Source: Dama dama (Eukaryota; Chordata; Mammalia; Artiodactyla; Cervidae). Taken from it: a DNA stretch of 64,000 nucleotides. The first letter of the stretch is position 1; each line of letters begins with the position of its first letter. The stretch lies in contig NC_083694.1 of NCBI RefSeq assembly GCF_033118175.1, positions 38,339,608 to 38,403,607 on the forward strand. The letters run 5' to 3'. Of this stretch, positions 34,601-49,300 are shown in pieces. The notes beneath the pieces were generated by a model. It ran no database searches. It was not told where the DNA came from and saw only the letters and a list, made by a program, of their open reading frames with translations. Made by a program: the position numbers and the translations under genes.

Positions 34601-37600
34601 CCCCACCAGGGAAGTCCTGAATCTTTTTCTTAAAACATCTAGATTCTCATAAGCATCTGCTTTCCACTTGTTAGAAAGTTAACTTGAAAATGGTTAAAAA
34701 AAAAAATCCAATATCTTAGCGTCAAGTTCTCACCTTATTCTTTTTCCCACTCATGGCACTTTGTGTCCAACTGCCTTCTCATTTCCTCGCTGTCTCCCTG
34801 AGGCAGGGACCATGTCTGATTTGCTCTGTTAACCCCCTTGAGGGCACAGCGCCCAGCCCTCAGCAGGCCCTCCGTGCAGTCCTGGTGAGCAGACTCGTGG
34901 GGTGTGAACGTCCAGGGAGACGAAGCTGAGAGTTGGGTGGGAAGAAACATGGGTATGAGGACACATGGGATTTGGGAGCAGGATGCTCAAAGCTCAGAAA
35001 CCTTCCCCACTCCGTGCCTTGGGTTTCAGGGGTGCTTCTGCAGAGGGCAAAGGCTCTGGGTTCAAATCCTGCCCCCACCACTCGCTGAGCGTGACTTTGG
35101 ACAAGCTAACTTAGCGCCTTTGAGCCAGTATTCTCGGCCATAAAAAATGGATCATGGTAGCCGTCAACTTCGGGGGCTGCTGGGGGGTATCAGGCTCACT
35201 GTGAGGGCAGTGCCGCGGGAGAGGAGGGCGGGACCCCGAGGCCTGGAAGGCCAGAGGTCTTCACCCTGCTTCCCTCCTCCTCTCCAGGACAGAAGCTAGC
35301 CTTTTGCCCCAAGGGGAGGGGAGGCCAGAAGGTGTCGAGCCTCTCTGAGCTCGCTCTTTGTAAACTCGGCTTAGGAGTAAATCCTGGGCCGCTGACCCTC
35401 CCCAGCTGCTCTCTGTCCTGGAAGTTAATTAAGAGGAGGCTGTGTTGGGTTCCCCTGGCTCATAAATCTGCCCGTCCCCCGGGCGGCTTACCCCACGCTC
35501 CTCTCAGACCTCCTACCTGCCCAGGCCTCAGCCTCATTCGGGCACCTGGTGGGACCCCTGTCCTGTTAAGTGTCTGGGGTCACCCCCAGTGATTCTGGTG
35601 AGGAGCTGCCTGGGCCAGCCACTGAACTGTACCTGCCAGGTTCCTGGTCAGTGCCTCTGGGGTCCCAGAGGGGTCCCCGCAGGGGGCTGGAGGAGGAGGA
35701 GGGACAGCAGCTGCAGTGTGCCCACTGAGGTGCACTCAGTTACTTGAAGTCTCCATCAAGGTGACCAGCCCGGGCCTCCCCGTCACCACGGAGACGTGCC
35801 TGGGTCCTAAGATGGGAACATGCCCAGCCTGATGGGTTGATGGTCAACCCGTCAAACCTTGACCAATCATTCAGCTTGGAGGGTCCCTGTCCCCTTTCCT
35901 CTCTTTCTGCACTGGGCCCTCTGCAGCCCCGACCTTACCTGTGGGGATGGGATTTCCTGCCCCACACTATCCCCACCACAGCAACTTGCCCTGGGCAGAA
36001 TTGCTGTCAAAGAAGGTTGGGACCAATGATTTTAGGCCAAGAGGGCCCTAAGGTGGGTGGGAGAGAAGGGTCTCTAGGCTTGGAGTCTGGTTGCACCCAT
36101 TCCTGTCCACAGACTTCCTTTGTAAGCAAGTCAGCAACTCAGCCAGAGAAGGCAATGGCACCCCACTCCAGTACTCTTGCCTGGAAAATCCCATGGACAA
36201 AGGAGCCTGGTAGGCTGCAGTCCGTGGGGTCGCTAAGAGTCAGGCACAACTGAGCGACTTCACTTTCATGCATTGGAGAAGGAAATGGCAACCCACTCCA
36301 GTGTTCTTGCCTGGAGAATCCCAGAGACGGGGGAGCCTGGTGGGCTGCCGTCTCTGGGGTCGCACAGAGTCGGACACGACTGAAGCGACTTAGCAGCAGC
36401 AGCAGCAACAGCAACCCAGCTGCCCCCGCTGCCATCAGGGACTTCTTTTAATTTGTTCATAAATAAAAAACAATATGTAAAAAAAAGAGTCCCCCCCCCC
36501 CAAAAAAAAAGAGTCCCTGGCTTCCCAGGAACTCTGAGCATCCACCATGGGCCCAAGGAAGCACCCAGCAGTACAGAGGCTGCATACACAACCACCCATG
36601 CAGAGAGAGACACTTTCAATTAGACGTGCACAGAGATACGCAGCAAGGGGCAACACACTGGCCTGGGCCTCACCTTGCAGCTCAGTCCAGGGTGGTTCTG
36701 AGGTTCTGAGTGAAACCCCAGGTCTCACTGACTCTTGGTCTAAATAGCCTGTGGGTAGAAGCTCCTGGGACCCTAAACAACTCAGTCAAGGGAGATGACC
36801 TCATTTCAGCCCCAGAGAGGCTACTTAACCACCTCCCAACCCTTCCTACCTGCAGCCCTGAGCTTTTCATTCATTCGCTGAACAAATAGCACTTGCATTG
36901 CCAGACACTGAGATATGAAATGAACAAGGCAGAATGTAGGCCCTCAGGGAGCTTCTGGCTCAGAGGGATGGGGTGAGGAGGACAGAAACCCCTCCCAGCT
37001 CTCTGTCAGAGATGGGGGCTCTGAACATGAGGAGGCCAGTCCTCCAGCCCACCAGGGGCATCCTCAGCAGACCCCCGAAAGGAAATGGCCAAACCTCAGC
37101 ATCCCACCTGAGTGTGTCCACCATGCAGGGAAGACGGTGGGGCACAGCCTTTGCTTCACCTCCCTCAGTCCAGTCCCTGTTTTCCTCTCCAGGGTGTCCT
37201 TCCAGCCATGCAGATGGTTCTGCCTCCCTGGTTCTCTGTTTGCTGGGTTCCTTGTGCTCCCAGGTATCTGGACCCCTGCACCTTCTAACCCATACGCATC
37301 CTGCTTTGAGCTTCCTTGCTCTCAGAGTCCCAGAAGTACCGCTCTTGTCCTCAGCCAGACACTAGGGAACTGTTCAAGCCCCTGGGTCCTGTTCCCAGAC
37401 AAGCTGGAGGTGGGACGGCATTAGGCAGGGACCAGAGCAGAAGAAAGGAGGCCAAGGATTTCTTCCACCTCAATCTGACATGTTCAGAAATTAGATGGAT
37501 GGAGTGGAGTAGGGTGGAGTGGAGTGGGGTGAGTAGAAAGAAGAAAGGATGGGTGGGTGGGTGGATGGATGGATGAGTGGGTGGATGAATGTGAGGAAGG

Positions 37601-40364
37601 ATGGATGGACAGACGGATGGAGTGACAAGGGAAGATGGGAGGAAACTAGGATGACAGTGACTACAAAACAGCAGTGAGGTCTGATATGATGGAGGATGAC
37701 TGAACACCCTGAACAGTTTATCTCTTTCTTCTTCATGAACGGTATCTCTCCAGCCTTTCCTGGAGAAACATATTTGAAGTCTGTTTTTAGTTCAACAGAC
37801 AAGAAAATGTCCCTTGGAGCCTGTTTAATTGCAGTCCATTTGCTCGTGGAGGACTTTTGTCATCGTGGAGGGTGGTTGATGGAATTCTCCCTCGTAAAGC
37901 CCTTCCCGTATTTCAAGACTTCAATTAAAATAAATAAAGTGGTTGGACAAGGTGGGGCTTAAAATTGGGCTTTCCTAGAGATGTTGCAGGAGTAGAAAGA
38001 ACACTCTTATTCTCCTTCAAGAAATATTTCAAAAGTTTTAAAAACTCTAATAAAGGGGACTTCCCTGGTGGTCCAGTGGCTAAGACTCCATGCTTCCAAT
38101 GCAGTGGGCCTGTGTTCGATCCCTGAGCAGGGAACTAGACCCCACATGCTGCAACTAAAGTTCCCAAGTGCCACAACTAAGACCCAGCACAGCCAAACAA
38201 ATAATTAAAAAAAAAACTCTAATTAAAAAGTCAAATCCGTGGTAGCCATCAACACATCTGTGTGTCCCACCAGCTGCAGCCATTTTGCACCCTGTGTGGT
38301 ATTATGAATGTTCTGATATTTCAAGGTAAACAGTTGATAAACTGTTATCACCAACAACTACTTGTCTGTGTGACTTTCCTCTGTCCTGAGTTGCAGAGCA
38401 AATAGATTCTGGTCTGGTATGACTCAAGTTACATCCATCACCCACTTGAAAATGTTCACCTTCCCAGCTCAGACTTTTTGCTCTCACGCATGGCTTTTCA
38501 AGTAAGAAAACTTGGAGTTGGACGTGTAATTTATTCCTTTTACTGGTTTCACACATGGGGTTTCCGTGTTGGGTTTTATTTTTAAAGGAGGAATTTCATT
38601 GATAATTTTAAAGAGAAGAAACAAAAATAGAAACCCATTAGATTAATCCCCAAGGAGCCTTTTATCTCTTTCTTTCTCTGATTCTCTCCAGCCCCCAGCC
38701 TTTCTGCCGTTGTGCTGATTATGCTGGATCTTGGGATTCTTAGCTCCCTGTCACCCAGCCCTATTTTACAAACAGGGGCCTCTCTGGACTCAACGACCTG
38801 TCGTGGGAAGGAGTGTCATTCTCCTGTAGGTCAAGGTTGAGAATTAGCCCACCCTTTCTTCTGAGCCTTTTATGGCCAGCCATTCATAAATTTGTCCAAC
38901 TCCCTTTAAGAATTTGTGTCTTGGTCCCGCCAGGGTCATCTCTTGGTGTAATGAGTCCCATGTTTATTACCTGTGGGGTGAGGTCATGTTTCTTTCTTGG
39001 CTGCCTGTCTTCCCCACCCTCCTTCCACCTGGGACCACAGCTGGGTAGAAGGGAAGGCCTTGCTTAGTCTCCTGGCGCTTTACAGCCAGAACCTTGCAGT
39101 CCATTCACCCACCAGGCTCTAGACCTCAGGTGAGAAGACCAGCTTGCTCCTAACTGAAAACATTCTGGAACATTGTACAGGAAGAACCCTGCTGCTACAT
39201 TTAACTGGATAGGATCATTGGAATGGGGCTGGCAGGAGATGTCATCCTGGAAGGAATACATAAGAAAGAAAGTCCCCTGTGAAGGACTTCCCTGGTGGTC
39301 TAGTGGTTAAGAATCTGCCTGCCAATGCAGGGGACACGGGTTCGATCCCTGGTCCAGGAAGATCCCACATGCTGTAGAGCAACTAAGCCTGTGAAAAGTG
39401 AAAGTGTTAGTTGCTCAGTCGTGTCTAACTCGTTATAACCCTATGGACGATGGCCTGCCAGGCTCCTCTGTAGGATTCTCCAGGAGAGAACACTGGAGTG
39501 GGTTTGCCATTCCATTCTCTTCTCCAGGGGATCTTCCTGACCCAGGGATCAAACTTCAGTCTCCTGCACTGCAGACAGATTCCTTACCATCTGAGCCACC
39601 ACGGAAGCCCCATCTAAGCTTGTGGGCCACAACTATTGATCCTGTGCCCGAGAGCCCAGAAGCCACAAGTAGAAGCCCAAGTACTGCAACTGCCGAAGCC
39701 CAAGAACCCAAGAGCCCATGCTTTGGAACAAGAGAAGCCACTGCAGTGAGAAGCCCCACACTGCAGTGAGGAGTGGCCTGAGCTCACCCTGCATGCAGCA
39801 GTGAAGACCCAGCACAGCCAACAGTACAATAAATTTTAAAAAGGGAAGACTTGCGGACCATGCATCCATCGGTGGGGCATCAGTGGGCTCAGAAACTCTT
39901 GGTTTCCTTCTGAATAGGCGACCTCCCTTTAAAAAGTCATATTGTGACTTTGCACACTCTCTTCAAATGGAATCATGGCAGTCATGGGGCAAATTACATA
40001 CTGAATTTCTGATGGCAATGGTTGAATCATGATGGCTTCCTTAGTGACCACCTGTTCAGCACTGTCCTCTCCTTCCAGATTGTTCTGTGGGGCCGGACTG
40101 AGAAATGCCTGAAGGAGACGACAGAGGAGATTCGGCAGATGGGCACTGAGTGCCACTACTTCATCTGTGATGTGGGCAACCGGGAGGAGGTGTACCAGAC
40201 GGCCAAGGCGGTGCGGGAGAAGGTGAGTGGCCTGGGAGGCGCTGGCCTCAGCTCCGCCGGAATCCTAGCCAAAGGCGGCAGTCTCACGGGGCTTGGGAGA
40301 GAGCTTTGCTGATGGTGGAATGGCTGTGTGCTGGGCATCTCGGAGGACTCGCTTGTGAAGCTGG

Positions 40365-40398
<34 letters not shown>

Positions 40399-43300
40399 GC
40401 AGAGAGCAGGTACTAGGGACACAGATTGACTAAATCACCTGTTGTCCCCTTTGGAAGTTTAGGCCTGTGAGTGTCTGTCCTAAACCCTAGGGTGGCGGGG
40501 TGGCAGGGAGGAAGAGCAAAAATCTTATGGCCGTCTGGGAAAATCCCCCCAACTCCAGCTATCTATTTAGACTGAGTGTATCAGTGAGATCCGAGAGAGC
40601 AGAAACCACCCCATTAGATATCTGGCACATGGCAAATGTTAACTATGTTTATGTCGCAATGACCTCATTTATTATAGGTGTTCTCTGTGACAGGTATATT
40701 ATGTGCCATAAATTATTTCTGATCCCCAGAGCAACACTGGTATGGTTATTAGCCCCACCTTACAAATCAAGACTGATGCTCAGAGAGGCAATGTGGCTGC
40801 CCAGGGCCAGGTCCCTCCTCTCCAGGTACAGGCCACTGGGGCTGGCTGCCCTAATGGCCCCATGGCCCCTTCTTGCCCACAGGTGGGTGACATCACCATC
40901 CTGGTGAACAACGCTGCCGTGGTCCATGGGAAGAGCCTGATGGACAGCGATGATGATGCCCTTCTCAAGTCCCAGCACATCAACACCCTGGGCCAGTTCT
41001 GGGTAAGGTTGTCCTGAGCCAGAGCCAGGCCTGGGTGTGTTAGTGACATGTTCTTCCCTTCCAGGGAGGCTGGGAGCTACAGGGGAGTGGGGAGAGGCTC
41101 ACCAGGGCTTGGGCTTAGATCTAGAGGGTGTCTGGACAAGAAGAATGACAGGCTTTCCAGGAGTCATCTGGACTTTCTGAAATGTGAGGCTCAGTGTCCT
41201 CGGCCTCCACCCCTCACCTCCCCGTCACAGGAAAACCCAGTGGCTGAGGACTGCTTGTGTCCAGGGTGGTCTGTTCTCCCCGAGAGGGGAAGTCGAGGGG
41301 TGTTGGAAGCTGTAGCTGCCGCCCACTAACCTCCCCATCCACCCTCAGACCACCAAGGCCTTCCTGCCACGGATGCTGGAGCTGCAGAACGGCCACATCG
41401 TGTGTCTGAACTCCGTGCTGGCACTCTCCGCCATCCCCGGTGCCATCGACTACTGCACGTCCAAAGCCTCAGCCTTCGCCTTCATGGAGAGCCTGACCCT
41501 GGGGCTGCTGGACTGTCCGGGCGTCAGCGCCACCACCGTGCTGCCCTTCCACACCAGCACCGAGATGTTCCAGGGCATGAGGGTCAGGTCAGTGGCAGAG
41601 GACCCCGTCTCCGGGCCAAGTCCCTCTAGCCCGTTGGACAACAGGACTCATTATACACAGAGACCAAATTTTAAAATAACCCAGAAGTGCTTTTTCCCTG
41701 GCTTTTTGGTCTAGTACCTGAGTCTCCATCTGCAAAGCAGTGGGGTTCTAGAGTGGCTTAGAGTCCTGCTTCTCAGTTCAGGGGCCTCACAGAGTACCCA
41801 CACTAAACGCATGCAATGGAATACTCACCCACCTATAAAAAGGGCGCAAAGTATTGATTATGCAAACAATATAGATGAATCTCGAAAGCATTATGTTGAA
41901 TGAAAGAAACCAGAGACACAAGAGTGCATTTTGAAAAAAAAAAAAAGAGTGCATTTTGCATGAGTCCATTTTTCTGAAGTTCTAGAGCAGGCAAAGCTGG
42001 GCAGATGTGATGGAAATCAGAACAGTGCACTCCTAGAGGCGTGGGGACACAGCCTGGCAGGGAGCACCAGGGAACCTACCAGGCTTTTAATAATGTTCTC
42101 TCTTCTTGATTTGAGTAGGGGTTAAAGAGGTAAAAATTGATCATGCTGGACACTTAATATTTATGCCTTTTATTGTATATAAATTATAGCTTAGTTTAAA
42201 GAAATACCAAAGCCCAACCACCCCACCTCCAGACCAATTAAATCAATGGGGAACGGGAACTACTGGTTTAGAGCTTGTGCTTTGGAGCCAGATCCCCAGG
42301 ATGTGTGTGACCTTGGATCTGGTTAGTTCCTACTCCAGCCTCTCTTGTTAATCTGTAAAATGGGATGATGGGAGTAGGAGTCTGTGATAAGAATAAAATG
42401 GGGTCTAGCACACAATACCCTATGTGCTACATTGTAAGTGCCCAGTAAATGGTGCTACACTGATGTACACTTGTGAAGGGACACAAGGTTATGGGTGAAT
42501 GAAAATGCGGAATCATCCAAAAACTATTTTTCTTGTTTTTTTTTGCAAAGCAACATATAATGATAATTTTGCCTTCTAAATTACGTGCATCATCCTCTTC
42601 CAAACATGAGGATGGCATGGAAGGATCATTGTGAGGATTGCATGAGATCCTGGAAGGCATGTAACACAGTACATTCATATGGGAATCACTCAGAACACCT
42701 TAGTGATTATCACTAGGGTTGGTTTTGCTAAGCAAGAATCAAAACACCTTGCTTTGTGGACTCAGAGACAAACAGAACAGACTTGTGGTTGCCAAGGGGG
42801 AGTGGGGGAGGGGAGGGAAGAAGCAGGAGTTTGGGATCAGCAGAGGCAAACTATTATATATAGAATGGGTGACTAATGTAGCGTATAGCACAGGTAACTA
42901 TATTTGATATCCCGTAAAAAGCCAAAATGGAAAAGAATATGAAAAAGAATATGTGTGTGTCTATATATATGTATAACTGAGTCACTTAGGGCTTTCCTGG
43001 TGGCTCAGACAGTAAAGAATCTGCTTGCAGTACAGGAGACCCAGATTTGATCCCTGAGTGGGGAAGAGCCCTTGGAGAAGGGAATGGCAACCCACTCCAG
43101 TATTCTTGCCTGGAGAATTCCGTGGACAGAAGACCCTGGCAGGCTACAGTCCACGGGGTCACAAAGAGTTGGACACAACTAAACGAGTCACTTAGTTGTA
43201 TATGAGAAATTAACACATTGTAAATTAACTATACTTCAATAAAATTTAAAAGAAAAACCTGATTTTGAATCTAACCTCAGCTACTATATGGTGGTGAAAC

Positions 43301-46300
43301 CTTGAACCAGTTTTGTTACCAGTCTGAGCTTTACTTTGCTCATCTGTCAAACAGTGGAAATCATATTTACCTTGTCGGATTATTGGGAGAATTAGAAATA
43401 ACACATGTAATGTATCTAGTGCAAAGCCTGGGGCATACAAGATGCTCAGTATTATTATTTTTTCTAACAATAAACATCTTCATAAGTGCATCTGCTATTA
43501 ATCTTTCTAGCAGACTTTAGTTGTTATGTGCTGTGCTGTGCTTAGTCGCTCAGTCGTGTCTGACTCTGCAACCCCATGGACTGCAGCCCGCCAGGCTCCT
43601 CTGTCCATGGGATTTCCCAGGCAAGAATACTGGAGTGGGTTGCCATGCCCTCTTCCAGGGGATCCTCACAACCCAGGGAGCAAACCCAGGTCTCCTGCCT
43701 TGCAGGCAGATTTTTTTACCATGTGAGCCACCAGGAAAGCCCGAGAATATTGAAGTGGGTAAACTATGCCTTCTCCAGGGGATCATTCCCAACCCAGGAA
43801 TTGAACCGGGGTCTCCTGCATTGCAGGCAGATTCTTTACCAGCTGAGCTACCAGGGAAGCCTAATTTCCACCTAACTTATGTGCAAATTATCATAGATTC
43901 TGAATTTAGAGGGGGCTGGAATAATGACTATGAATGTTCTATACTGGTTTTTTCCCCCTACAATGTATTGGTTTAGTTTCTTCTCATCTGGGCATACAGG
44001 AAGTGCTCAATAAATATGTGAAAGTGAAAGCCATTCAGTCATGTCCAACCATTTGAGACCCCGTGCAGTCCAAGGAATTCTCCAGGCCAGGATACTGGAG
44101 TGGGTAGCCATTTCCTTCTCCAGGGGATCTTCCCAACCCAGGGATCGAACCCAGGTCTCCCACACTGCATGAAGATTCTTTAGCAGCTGAGCCGCCAGGG
44201 AAACATACTGGATGGAAATGCCGCCACAGCGATCCATGGTTCTAACTGGGCGCCTCGAGCACAGAAGTGAGCAGGACTTTCACAGACCTTGCATTCCTGC
44301 GCTTGTTTCGCCTTCTGGCATGGTTTCCTCTTCATCACTTTAGGAAGGAAATCCACGGCCTCTCTCAAGTCATTTTTCCGGTGGTTCAGAGTGTGGGCCC
44401 AAACTGCAGAGACAGGTGGTGTTAGTGGTAAAGAACCTGCCTGCCAATGCAGGAGATGTAAGGGATGCAGGTTTGATCCCTGGTTCGGGAGGATCCCCTG
44501 GAGGAGGGCATGGCAACCCACTCCAGTATTCTTGCCTGGGAAATCCCATGGACAGAGGAGCCTGGCTGGCAGAGTCAGACATGACAAGTGATTTAGCATG
44601 CAACCCCAGCTTTGTGTGACCTCTGGCAAGTTACTTAGTTTTCCTGTGCCTTGGTTTCCTAGTCCATGAGAAGGGATTGATGATGGTATCCTGACTTTGC
44701 AGGCTAGATGAGCTCCCATGTGTGAATCAACTAGCTGGCTGGCAGGTAGGAAGCACTAGGTGTAGCTTTGTTATCTGTGGACTGCAGGTGAGCCCTGAGG
44801 GCTTAGGAGAAGAGCAGTAAAAGTCTATTTGTACCTAGTGTGTGTGGGTTAGTTGTTCAGTCATGTCTGATTCTTTGCAACCCCTTGGACTGTAGACTGC
44901 CAGGCTCCTCTGTTCATGGAATTCTCCAGGCAAGAATACTGGAGCAGATAGCCATTCCCTTCTCCAGGGGATCTCCCTGACCCAGGGATCGAACCTGGGT
45001 CTTCTGCATTGCAGGCAGATTCTTTACTGTCTGAGTCACAAAGGAAGCCCTATTTCTTAAAAGGAAAAAAAAAAAAGCATTGGCTTTCTCTCCAACCATG
45101 CTTAACAACTTCTCAGGGTGGAGGGTTGGAGACAGGTGCTTAGAACAAAATTGGTGGATTTTCTGGCAAGTGCAGCCATAACAGGGACTTCCCTGGTGGT
45201 CCAGTGGCTAAGACTCTGCACTCCCAATGCAGGGGACCCAGGCTTAATTCCTGGTCAGGGAACTAGATCACACATGCTGCAACTAAAGATGGAAGATCCC
45301 ATGTGGTCTCAACCTGACACAGCCCAATAAATAAGTATTTGGAAAAAAGAAAAGAGTAACCATATAGGTGAGTGCTGCTGTTTGTAAATTGCTATTTACT
45401 GATTTTTTTCTGTGTTTGAGCCACCAGACGCTTTACAAATACTGCTGCATGTGGCCCTCTGCAAGCTTGTGAGAGTTCTTAAGCCCGTTTCCCAGATGGG
45501 GAACTGAGACTGAGAAGCGAAGGTACTTGCCCAAGGCCACATAGATAGAGGTTGGCTTATCACCCTCAGTCCTCCTGGTGCTGGAGCAGCACACTTTGTG
45601 GGACTGAGGTCAGAGCCAGCAGCACCAGCAGCCCTGCACCATTAGGCCCAAGAGAGAAGGGACAAGCAGCAAGCAGGGCACTGGCCTGGGGTTTCCGGGG
45701 GCCTGGTTTGACTCTCCAGGTCCTAACCAGCTCCCCAGAGCCCCAGCTTTCTTCTGTCAGTTGGAGTGAATAATGCCGGTTGATCGCTCAGCACAGGTCT
45801 GGCGCTTAGGGAGCATCACTACTGTTAGGGGTCTCAGGTCCAGTGCTTTTGAACAATCATAAGAAGCCCCTGATGTTTGCTTATTCAGCCATTCATTTAT
45901 TTATCAACCCCATGGGACCTCTTTGTAGATGTTTGAATGAATCAGTGAGTGTATCCATGAGTCAAGGGCTGAGGAAGTGAACCAGCAAGTGGGGCAGAGC
46001 CCCTGTCTCTGCACAGGATGCATAGGACACGCCTGGGCAATGCCACGTCGTTGTGTCCACCCATTCCGCAAACACTTGTTAAGTACCTACGATATCCCGA
46101 CCCTGCACTCAGGGCAGATAGCAGGGAGCAAGACCCACCAGACCTCCGCCCTTGGGGAACTCAAGGGTAGAGGAGGAGAGACAGGCCATTCTCAATGGAG
46201 TACATTCAGTCAAGGCAATTATCAGGGGGACGAGATCAGAGGCCACTCTGAGTGGACGAGAGGAGGGAGCCTCGCTGATGGGATGGCTGAGATGGGAAGG

Positions 46301-49300
46301 ATCTTAAGAGAGAGGATTGGCCAGGATCGCTGGGCAGAGAAGGAGGAGAGGTGGGCCCAGAGAGGGTAGGGCTGAAGACAGCTTGGGGGGCCCTGGGAGG
46401 GCTCGAGCAGGGCAGTGACAGGGTGTGGGCGAGGTTTTGGGGAGCTCTCTGCCATGCTCTGAGAACCAGTCCCGGGGTATGGGTGGGCAGGAGGAGACCA
46501 GCTGGGAGGAGAGAGGGGATTAGGAACTCCTGATGCATCTGGGGCAGCAGGGGAGCAGGGAGAGTATTTCAAACAGGTCTCGAGTCTCCCCACACAGGAG
46601 AAGCCAAAGGGATGACCGTGACACGTTAGAGAAGCGGCTTCACTATTAGCTCGACTGGTAAAGCATCTGCCTGCCCTGCAGGAGACCCCGATTCGATTCC
46701 TGGGTTGGGAATGATCCCCTAGAGAAGGGATAGGTTACCCACTTCAGTATTCTTGGGCTTCCCTGGTGGCTCAGATGGTAAAGAATCTGCCTGCAGTGCA
46801 GGAGACCTGGGTTGGGAAGATCCCCTGGAGGAGGGCATGTTCACCCACTCCAGTATTCTTGCCTGGAGAATCCCATGGACAGACATGTTAGAGACAGAGA
46901 TGGAGACACGGGGGGGCAGGAAGGGGGTTCAGCAGCAGCACTTGTTTTTTAGGAGAAACTCACACTGTCTCTTCCTGCATGCAGGTTCCCCAACCTCTTC
47001 CCCCCACTGAAGCCGGAGACGGTGGCCCGGAGGACAGTGGAAGCCGTGCAGCTTAATCAGGCCCTCCTCCTGTTGCCATGGACGATGCACGCCCTCATTA
47101 TCTTGAAAAGGTACAGGGCTGGGGGAGGAAGCTCAGAGTCAGGCTCGTGCAGGCCGTGTCCCCTCCTCCCAGGGGACCCTGGTGGGGAAGAGGCCTCAGG
47201 CAAGAGAAAGAACCCACATGATCAATTAGTCATGTCTGCTGTGGGTGTGAAAATGAGAGTCATGGCATATGGGTTATGGAATTATTATCCTTAATATAGG
47301 CTTCCCAGGTGGCACTAGTGGTAAAGAACCCACCCATCTAATGCGGGGGATGTAAGAGACATAGGCTTGATCCCTGGGTCAGGAAGATCTCCTGGAGGAG
47401 GGCATGGCAACCCACTCCAGTATTCTTGCCTGGAGAATTCCATGGCGGGCTACAGTGCATGGGGCCACAAAGAGGTGGACTCTACTGAATGACTGAGCAC
47501 ACACATCCTTACTGCAGATTAGGGTAGTCAATCTTGTTGCTCTCAAGAACCCTTTACAAATTTAAAAATTGTTGAAGAACCTAGAGTTCTTTTATTTATG
47601 TGAGTTGTATCTATTGTTTTAGGAATTAAAACTGAGGAGGGAAGGTATGGGATTTATACATGTATTCATTTATATATAGCAATAAAAAATCCATTTGATG
47701 TTAACATAAATGATATTTTTGTGAAAAGTAAGCATTTTTCAAAAAAAGAATATAGTAAAAAGAATGGTGTTGTTTTACATTTTTGCAAAGCTCTTTATTA
47801 TCTGACTTAATTGAAGACAAATGGATACTTGTATCTGCTTCTGATTTTCATCTTTTGTGATGTCATGTCATGTAGCCTCCAGAAAACTCCACCGTATACG
47901 CATGAGAGTGAATGTTAAAGAAGTCGAATCCTACCGCAGTACTATTATAAAAATAGTTTGCACTTGCAGACAGACCTCTGAAGAGATCTCTGGTATGCCC
48001 AAGGGTTCCTGGGCAACACTTGGAGAACTGCCAGCCTAGAGACTAAATCTTGGCCGCAGCCTTTAACCTAATGGGGAAGACAGGAATCTCCTTGCCTAGG
48101 GCTTGAGATTCATAGAAACATCACAGTGCTCGCCAGGTGGGATTCACCAGGGAGACCACCTTGGGAGGTGTGCTTTACAGAGGAGAACTTGCTCCTCCAG
48201 AATGTGCCCAGCATCACATTCTACAACTTTCCAGACTCTGGGCAGAAAACTCTTCCTGTCCCAGTCCCACACTAAACAGGCCATTCCACATGCCCCATTC
48301 AGCACAGTTTTCATGAGCCTCTCCTGCTGCAGAGAGAGCATCCACCCTGGAGCCCCAAGTGACCATGGACTCTTGGCTCCTCTGGGTCCCCAGCCCCCAG
48401 CTGACTGAACCCCTCTGACCTGAAAGGCCTTTTTTTTTTAACTTTTTATTTTATATTGGAGTATAGCCGATGAACAGGCTTCCCAGGTGGCACTAATGGT
48501 AAAGAACCCACCTGCCAGTGCAGGAGATGTAAGAGATGCAGGTTCAATTCCTGGGTCGGGAAGATTCCCCTGGAGGGGTGCTTGGCAACCCACTCTAGTA
48601 TTCTTGCCTGAAGAATCCCATGGACAGAGGAGCCTGGTGTTCTATAGACCATAGTGTCGCAGAGTCAGACACAACTGAAGCAACTTAGCACGCACACACG
48701 GGTAGCCTATGAACAATGTTGTGACACTGTGGACAGCAAAGGGACTCAGCCATACACATACATGTATCCAAACTCCCCTCCCATCCAGGCTGCCTCATAG
48801 CATTAAGCAGAGTTCCCTGTGTTGTACAATAAGACCTTGTTGGTTATCCATTTTAAATATAGCAGTGTGTACATGTCCATCCTAAATTTCCTAACTATCC
48901 CTTTGTTCTGGAAGTCTGTATCTGTTTTGTAAGTAAATTCATTTATATCATTTCCTGAAAGGCATTTTTGGGAAGTGAAACACCCAAGTGCCTTTATCAG
49001 ATGTCCAACCCCAGGAAACCAGGTTCCCCTCTGGCTACTGTGGACACAGTGGGCACCTGAGTAGCTGCTGTAACCTCAGGACCAGGGGGACACATCAGTC
49101 CATCCCTTCTCCAAATTCAAAGCCCTTCCAGGACACAGAGTAAGGGGAGGGGGGGCGGGCAGGCAAGCCCCACCTCAGCCTCCCTCAGTCCATGCTGACT
49201 ACTGCTCTGAGCTACTCCTTGGCTGCTCCATGAGCCTTAGGAGTCCAGGGACTCGGATCCTCACCAAAGCCAAGCTAATTGTCCACCTCCGGGAGCTTCT

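Noticed and set aside
41588..41714. Read-through of exon 4 as an alternative coding end
   Set aside because: The frame stays open for about 40 codons past the donor, but the sequence is not DHRS3-like and the GT donor with the exon 5 join restores the known protein exactly.
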